In this document: positions 7,402-12,593 of the stretch, one piece after another
Layout of the letters: every line of letters begins with the position of its first letter
How positions within the stretch are numbered: position 1 is the first letter of the stretch
DNA from: UBA1764 sp045642565
GTDB lineage: Bacteria > Bacillota > Clostridia > Peptostreptococcales > Anaerovoracaceae
Length of the DNA stretch: 18,409 nt
Assembly (NCBI GenBank): GCA_045642565.1
Contig: JAZUJE010000023.1
Coordinates: forward strand, 1-18,409
Reading direction: 5' to 3'
Notes under the pieces: generated by a model
Database searches by the model: none
The model's input: the letters and a program-made list of their open reading frames with translations, nothing else
What the model was told of the DNA's origin: nothing
Position numbers and translations under genes: made by a program

Positions 7402-8844
7402 ATGGCTTACAATCAAGTAACACCTGCTTTCATTGAAGAGCTCAAGAAAATTTCTGGTGACAGAGTAATCACAGGATCAGATATCAATCCTGACTACTCA
7501 AGAGATGAAATGCCAATTTACGGCACAAAGATGCCAGACGTTACAATTGATGTACAAAGCACAGAAGAAGTTGCAGCAATCATGAAGCTTTGTTATGAGA
7601 ACAATATTCCTGTAACAGCTCGTGGTGCCGGAACAGGCCTCGTAGGCGGATGCGTTCCAGTATGCGGCGGCGTTGTACTTTGCACAATGAAGATGAAACA
7701 AATCATCGAATACGATCTTGAAAACCTCGTAGTAAGAGTACAGCCGGGCGTTCTTCTTAACGACCTCGCAGAAGATGCACTTACACATGGTCTTATGTAT
7801 TGCCCAGACCCAGGTGAAAAGTTTGCTACACTTGGTGGAAACGTTTCAACAAACGCAGGTGGTATGAGAGCTGTTAAGTACGGCGCAACAAGAGATTACG
7901 TTCGTGCAATGACACTCGTACTTCCAACAGGTGAAGTTCTTAAACTTGGTGCTCCTGTATCAAAGACATCATCAGGTTATTCACTTATCAACCTTATCAT
8001 TGGTTCAGAAGGAACACTTGGTATCATCACAGAACTTACACTTAAGCTTATTCCGGCTCCAAAGTGCACAGCTTCTCTTGTATGCCCATATGTAGACCTT
8101 GCTACAGCAATTAAGACAGTTCCGGAATTCAAGAAAGCACACATGAACCCACAGGCTCTCGAATTCTTCGAAAGAGAAATTCTTATTTCATCAGAAGAAT
8201 TCCTTGGCAGATCGGTATTCCCAAGAGAAATCGGCGGCCAGGAAGTTGGCGCTTATATCCTTTGCACATTTGATGCAAACTCAGAAGAAGAACTGGAAGG
8301 TTATATCGAACAGGCCGTAGAACTTGTAATCGAACATGGTGCATTAGAAGATATTATGCTTGCTGATACACCGGCTAAGATTAAGGATGCTTGGGCTGCA
8401 AGAAGCTCATTCCTTGAAGGTATTGAGGAACAGGTAACACTTCTTGACGAGTGCGACGTAGTAGTTCCGGTTACAAAGATTCCTGAATTCGTAATTTTCA
8501 CAAATGAAATTGGTAAAGATTATGACTTCAAGGTTAAGATGTTCGGCCACGCTGGTGATGGTAACCTTCACATTTACACATGCTCTGGCGAATCAAAGAA
8601 CGATCCTAACGCAATGGCTCTTGATGAGTTCGAAAAACAGGTTGATGACTTCATGACAAGACTCTATGCTAAGACAACAGAGCTTGGTGGTCAGATTTCC
8701 GGTGAGCATGCTATTGGTTATGGTAAGGTTAAGTATCTTATGGAAAATCTTGGACCTGTTAATATCAGACTTCAGCAGGAAATCAAGAAGGTATTCGATC
8801 CTAAGCTTATCCTCAACCCAGGTAAAGTTTGCTACAAGCTCTAA
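7402..8844 (+). CDS. glcD: FAD-binding lactate/glycolate dehydrogenase (GlcD/LctD-type)
   Basis: This is a cytoplasmic flavoprotein of the VAO/PCMH family oxidising a 2-hydroxy acid, most likely D-lactate, to the keto acid. The 480 residues contain the FAD-binding PCMH domain at about 40-220, with ARGAGTGLVGGC at 73-84 and CPDPGEKFATLGGN then STNAGG at 134-154. The FAD-oxidase C-terminal domain follows, with metal/substrate-site motifs GHAGDGNLH at 382-390 and SGEHAIGYG at 433-441. Length is normal for GlcD. In some anaerobes such a protein works with EtfAB as an electron-confurcating lactate dehydrogenase (LctBCD of Acetobacterium); no etf genes are in this window, so the electron acceptor is open. 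Position after lctP points to lactate rather than glycolate. The start is supported by AGGAGG at 7389-7394. A racemase would be needed if the imported isomer does not match. Confidence 0.88.
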   Translation: MAYNQVTPAFIEELKKISGDRVITGSDINPDYSRDEMPIYGTKMPDVTIDVQSTEEVAAIMKLCYENNIPVTARGAGTGLVGGCVPVCGGVVLCTMKMKQIIEYDLENLVVRVQPGVLLNDLAEDALTHGLMYCPDPGEKFATLGGNVSTNAGGMRAVKYGATRDYVRAMTLVLPTGEVLKLGAPVSKTSSGYSLINLIIGSEGTLGIITELTLKLIPAPKCTASLVCPYVDLATAIKTVPEFKKAHMNPQALEFFEREILISSEEFLGRSVFPREIGGQEVGAYILCTFDANSEEELEGYIEQAVELVIEHGALEDIMLADTPAKIKDAWAARSSFLEGIEEQVTLLDECDVVVPVTKIPEFVIFTNEIGKDYDFKVKMFGHAGDGNLHIYTCSGESKNDPNAMALDEFEKQVDDFMTRLYAKTTELGGQISGEHAIGYGKVKYLMENLGPVNIRLQQEIKKVFDPKLILNPGKVCYKL

Positions 8845-8856
8845 TACAATGCTTAT

Positions 8857-8887
8857 AAAGAGGCTGCTATGCAGCCTCTTTTTTTTA
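8857..8887 (+). terminator. Rho-independent terminator after glcD
   Basis: A perfect 11-bp stem (8857-8867 with 8871-8881), loop TAT, then a run of T to 8886. Confidence 0.93.
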
Positions 8888-8897
8888 TTTAAAACAT

Positions 8898-9021
8898 AGG
8901 GGCGGAAGTAACGAGGGCGCTCCGGACACATTTCGCCCTGCTCAGGGCTCGCAGGCTCGCCCTTCGTGCGGGCTGCGGTACGCGCCTTAGTGTCCGTCAC
9001 ACCCTCGTTACTTCCGCCCTT
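8898..9021. repeat. GC-rich 124-bp palindromic element (candidate small mobile repeat)
   Basis: The outer arms GGGCGGAAGTAACGAGGG (8900-8917) and its exact reverse complement (9002-9019) extend by two more pairs counting a G:T. After symmetric 5-nt internal loops there is a second stem, CGGACAC (8923-8929) with GTGTCCG (8990-8996). The 60-nt centre holds further stems, such as GCCCTG/CAGGGC at 8935-8948 and a GCAG/CTGC-closed hairpin at 8951-8976. The element is far richer in G+C than its neighbours and carries no T-run, so it is not a terminator. CATAG flanks it at 8895-8899 and 9024-9028, a possible but imperfectly placed target duplication. It sits between the glcD terminator and the next promoter, a neutral insertion site. 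No credible protein is encoded here. Confidence 0.7.
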
Positions 9022-9047
9022 GCCATAGAAACACAGACACATTCCAC

Positions 9048-9076
9048 TTGTATATATCCCTGTAAACTATTATAAT
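9048..9076 (+). promoter_or_regulatory. Sigma-A type promoter of the DAACS symporter gene
   Basis: TTGTAT (9048-9053) and a perfect TATAAT (9071-9076) have 17-bp spacing. The -10 ends only 7 nt before ATG 9084, so the mRNA should start at or next to the start codon. Confidence 0.7.
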
Positions 9077-9083
9077 ATTGCCT

Positions 9084-10688
9084 ATGAATAATAAGTATGA
9101 ATACACATTTAAACTAAATAGAGAGGGCATAGACAAGGGCTCAAGCAGAGCCGGAGAGATGCTCGCTAAGTGGAATGTTTCAAAGAAAGACATACTCCGC
9201 TATATACTCGGTATCGAAGATATTTGTATTGACACCATGGAATACTATGGTTGCGATACAGATAATATTGATGCAAAGATAGAAATAGGCAGAAGACAAC
9301 TCAAAAACTCTTTAACCTTAAGTATCGCCGGACCATCGTATAATGTGTTGGCTACAAGCGAAGCCGAAGGCAGCGCTCTTGGCAACGGCATATTAAAACA
9401 TGTCGGCCTGGCTCCGGAATATGAATATGCACGCAAAACAAACATCTATAGCTATAGACTTAAAAAGAAACAGGTACATCCGTTCCTGTCACTTATAATA
9501 GCAATATCTGCAGCAATATTATGCGGATTTATGGGAATCGTGCTCCCGGCAGATTTGAAGACATTAATTTTAGATGGTTTTCTTACTCCTTTTCATGACG
9601 CATTCTTAAATGTACTCGGTTGCATCGCCGGGCCGATGGTTTTCCTGTCAATATCATGGGGCATATATGGAATAGGAGATGCCGTTACACTTAAAAAAAT
9701 CGGTTCAAAACTATTAGGACGATTTATCTTAATATTGGCAATAGTGGCTATCGTATTTGGGGTAGTTACATTACCGGCTTTTCAACTTCAATTATCAAAT
9801 ACAGAGTTTAATGCCACTCATATTACCGATGTACTTTCAATGATACTCGGCTTTATTCCGGCAAATGTAGTTGAACCATTCGCTACAGGAAATACAATGC
9901 AAATTATTTTCCTCGGCTTTGTAGTAGGAATAGCATTACTGTTCCTCGGCCAAAGGACACAAGCCGTTGCCAATGCCGTAGGTCAAATAAATAATATGAT
10001 TCAGTTTTTGATTGAGATTATCAGCAAACTGGTTCCATACTTTATCTTTATTGTGCTCTTAGAAATGTTCTGGAGCGATATGCTTGATGTATTTAATAAT
10101 GTTGCAAGGCTGTTTATAGTCTTTATAGTTTCCACAGTAATTCTTGATCTTGCAACAGTAATTAACTGTGCAATAATAAACAGGGCAAATCCATTTATGT
10201 TAATAAAAAAATGTGTACCATCACTGTTAATTGCCCTGACAACAGCATCATCAGCAGCATCATTTGGCACAAACCTTGATGCATGCCAGAATAAGCTCGG
10301 CATTGATGAAAAACTCACATCATTTGGGCTGCCGCTTTCAATGGTTGCACTAAAGCAGTCAACTTTATTAAACTTCCTTGCGGTGGCATACTTCTTTGCA
10401 AAACAATATAATGTTGAAATTTCATTAGCGTGGGTAATTTCGACATTATTTACAGTCATTATATTGTCATTTGCGACCCCACCGATTCCGGGCGGCGCGC
10501 TGTCAGCTTATACAGTGCTTTTACTTCAGGCCGGAATCCCAATCGAAGCTCTGCCGGTGGTACTTGCATGTGATGCAATATTTGACTTCTTATCAACTGG
10601 CGCAGACTCATTCACAAGGCCAATGATATTACTTAATGTAGCCAAAAAGTTGGGCCTGGTAGATAGAAAAGTACTTGAGAAAAAGTAG
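9084..10688 (+). CDS. DAACS/SLC1-family symporter with N-terminal GHKL-like cytosolic domain
   Basis: The 534-residue protein has two parts. Residues 1 to about 130 are soluble, ending in a basic stretch (YRLKKK). An acidic helix (IEDICIDTMEYYG), a strand pair, then GNGILKHVGLAPEYEY and a final N-x-Y-x-Y strand resemble a GHKL/anti-sigma-type ATPase fold, with the usual N-box Asn and G1 Asp not evident. Residues from about 130 onward are a sodium:dicarboxylate/amino-acid symporter core, with HP1-like TTASSAASFGTN and HP2-like PPIPGGALSAYT. The NMDGT motif of TM7 is replaced by ALKQST, and the TM8 region reads CDAIFDFLSTGADSF, lacking the Arg used by glutamate/aspartate carriers. The substrate is therefore unknown. 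ATG 9084 is preferred over TTG 9078; there is no Shine-Dalgarno site, and the promoter abuts the start. It stands alone as a single gene. Confidence 0.82.
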   Translation: MNNKYEYTFKLNREGIDKGSSRAGEMLAKWNVSKKDILRYILGIEDICIDTMEYYGCDTDNIDAKIEIGRRQLKNSLTLSIAGPSYNVLATSEAEGSALGNGILKHVGLAPEYEYARKTNIYSYRLKKKQVHPFLSLIIAISAAILCGFMGIVLPADLKTLILDGFLTPFHDAFLNVLGCIAGPMVFLSISWGIYGIGDAVTLKKIGSKLLGRFILILAIVAIVFGVVTLPAFQLQLSNTEFNATHITDVLSMILGFIPANVVEPFATGNTMQIIFLGFVVGIALLFLGQRTQAVANAVGQINNMIQFLIEIISKLVPYFIFIVLLEMFWSDMLDVFNNVARLFIVFIVSTVILDLATVINCAIINRANPFMLIKKCVPSLLIALTTASSAASFGTNLDACQNKLGIDEKLTSFGLPLSMVALKQSTLLNFLAVAYFFAKQYNVEISLAWVISTLFTVIILSFATPPIPGGALSAYTVLLLQAGIPIEALPVVLACDAIFDFLSTGADSFTRPMILLNVAKKLGLVDRKVLEKK

Positions 10689-10696
10689 ATTATTTC

Positions 10697-10725
10697 TTGA
10701 CAGAAACACTTTATAGTGCTAAAGT
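10697..10725 (+). promoter_or_regulatory. Promoter of the lysine-riboswitch transcript
   Basis: A consensus TTGACA (10697-10702) and TAAAGT (10720-10725) are spaced 17 bp. It begins 8 nt after the stop of the symporter gene, with no separate terminator in between. Confidence 0.75.
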
Positions 10726-10727
10726 GT
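10706..10727. repeat. Perfect inverted repeat overlapping the promoter (candidate operator)
   Basis: ACACTTTA, 6-nt spacer TAGTGC, TAAAGTGT. It occupies the spacer and -10 of the promoter, where a dimeric repressor would block RNA polymerase. It could instead act as a weak hairpin ending the upstream transcript, but no T-run follows. Confidence 0.45.
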
Positions 10728-10746
10728 ACATATATTTTAATAAACG

Positions 10747-10959
10747 CATGATAGAGGCGCGACAAACAAGATTAGCCGGAATAAAGCTTTGAGAGGCTCT
10801 GGTGAAAGGGGATGTCGCCGAAGGAAAACAGTTTCTCAAGGCTGTTTTACCTGGGCCATAAGATAAAATCTTATGAACTGTCGCGGAAAACCGCGGAGAG
10901 CTGTCGTGACCGATAATGTAATTTATGAATCAGTCATGATGGGTCATGGCTGATTTTTT
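10747..10959 (+). promoter_or_regulatory. Lysine riboswitch (L-box) with transcription-termination platform
   Basis: The aptamer spans about 10747-10908. P1 pairs CATGATAG (10747-10754) with CTGTCGTG (10901-10908). Conserved core elements are AGAGGCGCGAC just after P1, GTGAAAGGGGATG then TCGCCGAAGG (10802-10823), CTGGGCC (10851-10857), and the CGCGG-AAAA-CCGCG hairpin (10882-10895) leading to GGAGAG. The order and sequence match the known lysC L-box. The switch is visible: GTCGTGACC (10903-10911), which includes the P1 3' strand, can pair with GGTCATGGC (10942-10950) in the terminator, forming an antiterminator. With lysine bound, P1 holds this strand and the terminator forms, so the transporter is off when lysine is plentiful. 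Confidence 0.95.
10928..10959 (+). terminator. Regulated terminator of the lysine riboswitch
   Basis: A 12-bp stem with one G:U (10928-10939 with 10944-10955), loop TGGG, then a T-run to 10959, 30 nt before the ATG. Confidence 0.9.
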
Positions 10960-10989
10960 ATAGCCCACAAGGGCAGAAAGAAGGGAAAA

Positions 10990-12531
10990 ATGTTTCAATG
11001 TACAATTTGGTCATTGCTTCCACCAATCATTGCGATAGTGCTGGCATTGATCACCAAAGAAGTTTACTCTTCATTATTCATTGGTATCCTTTGCGGAGGT
11101 CTTCTCTATTCAGAATTTAACCTCGTTGGAACAATGGAGCATGTATTTGTAGACGGATTCATAGGTAATGTAGCAGATGCCTGGAATGTAGGTATTCTCA
11201 TCTTCCTTGTAATCTTAGGTGCAATGGTTCAGTTAATGACCAATGCCGGAGGCTCCGCAGCTTTTGGACGCTGGTCGGTAGAACACGTAAAGACAAAACT
11301 CGGAGCACAATGTTGCACAATTTTACTTGGTATGCTCATCTTTATCGATGACTATTTCAACTGCTTAACAGTAGGCTCAGTTATGAGACCACTTACAGAT
11401 AAACACGGAATATCAAGAGAAAAGCTTGCATATTTAATCGATGCAACAGCAGCTCCTGTTTGTATTATTGCTCCTATCTCATCATGGGCAGCAGCAGTAA
11501 CAGGCATGGTAGAAGGCGTAAATGGTTTAAGCTTATTTGTAAAAGCTATCCCTTATAACTACTATGCATTACTGACAATCTTAATGATGTTCGTACTTGC
11601 AATTGGAAAATTTGACTACGGCCCAATGAATCTTGCCGAAAGAGCAGAGCTCTTAGAAGCAAGACAGGGAAAGAAAATTCACCCTTCAATGACAGGTGCC
11701 GATGATACAGAATTCGGAAGAAAAGTAAGCGAAAAAGGTACAGTTGCACATCTTGTTATTCCTGTAATAGTTCTTATCATCTGCTGTGTAATCGGAATGA
11801 TTTATACAGGTGGTTTCTTCGATGGCGAAAGCTTCGTAGATTCATTTGCTAACTCAGATGCCTCTGTAGGCCTCGTTTACGGCTCTGTTGTAGCATTAAT
11901 CTTTACAATGCTGTTCAATATGATTACAAAGGTTATGCCTTTCAAACGCTGCATGTTAGCCCTTACAGACGGCTTCAAAGCTATGGTTCCAGCCATTTTA
12001 ATTCTTACAATGGCATGGACACTTAACTCTATGACAAAGAGCCTTGGCGCAGCAGAATATGTTGCAGGCATAGTAGAAGGCTTCGCAGATAACAATGCAA
12101 TAATGAGCTTCTTGCCGGTAGTAGTATTCTTGATTGGTTGCGGCCTTGCATTCGCAACAGGCACATCCTGGGGTACTTTCGGAATCTTGATTCCTATTAT
12201 CGTTCCGGTTTTCAATGCCGATATCAACAACGAGCTTATGATTATCTGTATCTCAGCTTGCATGGCCGGAGCTGTTTGCGGCGACCACTGCTCACCAATT
12301 TCAGATACAACAATTATGGCCAGTGCCGGAGCTGATTGTAACCACATTCAGCACGTATCAACACAGCTTCCATATGCACTAACCGCAGCTGTTCTTTCTG
12401 CAGTATCATACATATTTGCAGGCTTCATAAGAAGCACATGGATCTGCCTTGCATTCGGCGTAGTTCTTACAATCGTAACACTGCTTGTAATTAAAGCAGC
12501 TACAAGAAAATCAAGAGAAGTAGAAGCATAA
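10990..12531 (+). CDS. lysW: NhaC-family transporter, predicted lysine importer (LysW-type)
   Basis: This is an ion-coupled secondary transporter of the cytoplasmic membrane. The 513 residues have about a dozen hydrophobic segments and NhaC-superfamily hallmarks: FIDDYFNCLTVGS (near 117-129) with MRPLTDK after it, DATAAPVCIIAPISSWAAAV (near 157-176), and a C-terminal CGDHCSPISDTTIMASAG. Sequence alone would be called Na+/H+ antiporter. The lysine riboswitch directly upstream changes the call: NhaC-type genes under L-boxes were predicted to be lysine transporters (LysW) in comparative work on the lysine regulon. The start at ATG 10990 has the ribosome binding site AAGAAGGG (10979-10986). It is a single-gene transcript closed by a terminator. 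Expected behaviour is that scarce lysine lets transcription read through. Direct transport of lysine rather than a malate- or lactate-like substrate is inference from regulation. Confidence 0.87.
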   Translation: MFQCTIWSLLPPIIAIVLALITKEVYSSLFIGILCGGLLYSEFNLVGTMEHVFVDGFIGNVADAWNVGILIFLVILGAMVQLMTNAGGSAAFGRWSVEHVKTKLGAQCCTILLGMLIFIDDYFNCLTVGSVMRPLTDKHGISREKLAYLIDATAAPVCIIAPISSWAAAVTGMVEGVNGLSLFVKAIPYNYYALLTILMMFVLAIGKFDYGPMNLAERAELLEARQGKKIHPSMTGADDTEFGRKVSEKGTVAHLVIPVIVLIICCVIGMIYTGGFFDGESFVDSFANSDASVGLVYGSVVALIFTMLFNMITKVMPFKRCMLALTDGFKAMVPAILILTMAWTLNSMTKSLGAAEYVAGIVEGFADNNAIMSFLPVVVFLIGCGLAFATGTSWGTFGILIPIIVPVFNADINNELMIICISACMAGAVCGDHCSPISDTTIMASAGADCNHIQHVSTQLPYALTAAVLSAVSYIFAGFIRSTWICLAFGVVLTIVTLLVIKAATRKSREVEA

Positions 12532-12541
12532 ACAAAAATCT

Positions 12542-12569
12542 AAAAACCAGGCCTACGGCCTGGTTTTTT
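12542..12569. terminator. Bidirectional rho-independent terminator
   Basis: A perfect stem AAAAACCAGGCC (12542-12553) with GGCCTGGTTTTT (12557-12568), loop TAC. It is flanked by A-run and T-run and lies between two converging genes, so it serves both. Confidence 0.9.
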
Positions 12570-12593
12570 ATTGTTTCTATTTGTTAGAATTTC

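Noticed and set aside
8930..8989. Cloverleaf-like centre of the palindrome considered as a tRNA
   Set aside because: No anticodon arm with a 7-nt loop, no T-loop GTTCRA motif and no acceptor/CCA arrangement; the stems are explained by the nested palindrome.
8900..9019. Palindrome considered as a terminator or as CRISPR repeats
   Set aside because: There is no T-run, the glcD terminator is already present at 8857-8887, and there is only one inverted pair with no regularly spaced direct repeats.
8593..9042. 149-codon minus-strand open frame across the 3' end of glcD and the palindromic element
   Set aside because: It is antisense to a strongly coding gene and crosses a terminator and the GC-rich palindrome; there is no ribosome binding site and no recognisable protein pattern.
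9078..9083. TTG start for the symporter
   Set aside because: ATG follows two codons later; the TTG would lie inside the promoter's discriminator region, upstream of the expected transcription start.
10001..10459. 152-codon minus-strand open frame inside the symporter gene
   Set aside because: Antisense shadow of the DAACS core, where both HP1 and TM motifs are clear on the plus strand.
11877..12347. 156-codon minus-strand open frame inside the NhaC-family gene
   Set aside because: Antisense shadow; the plus-strand frame carries the conserved CGDHCSPISDTT motif here.
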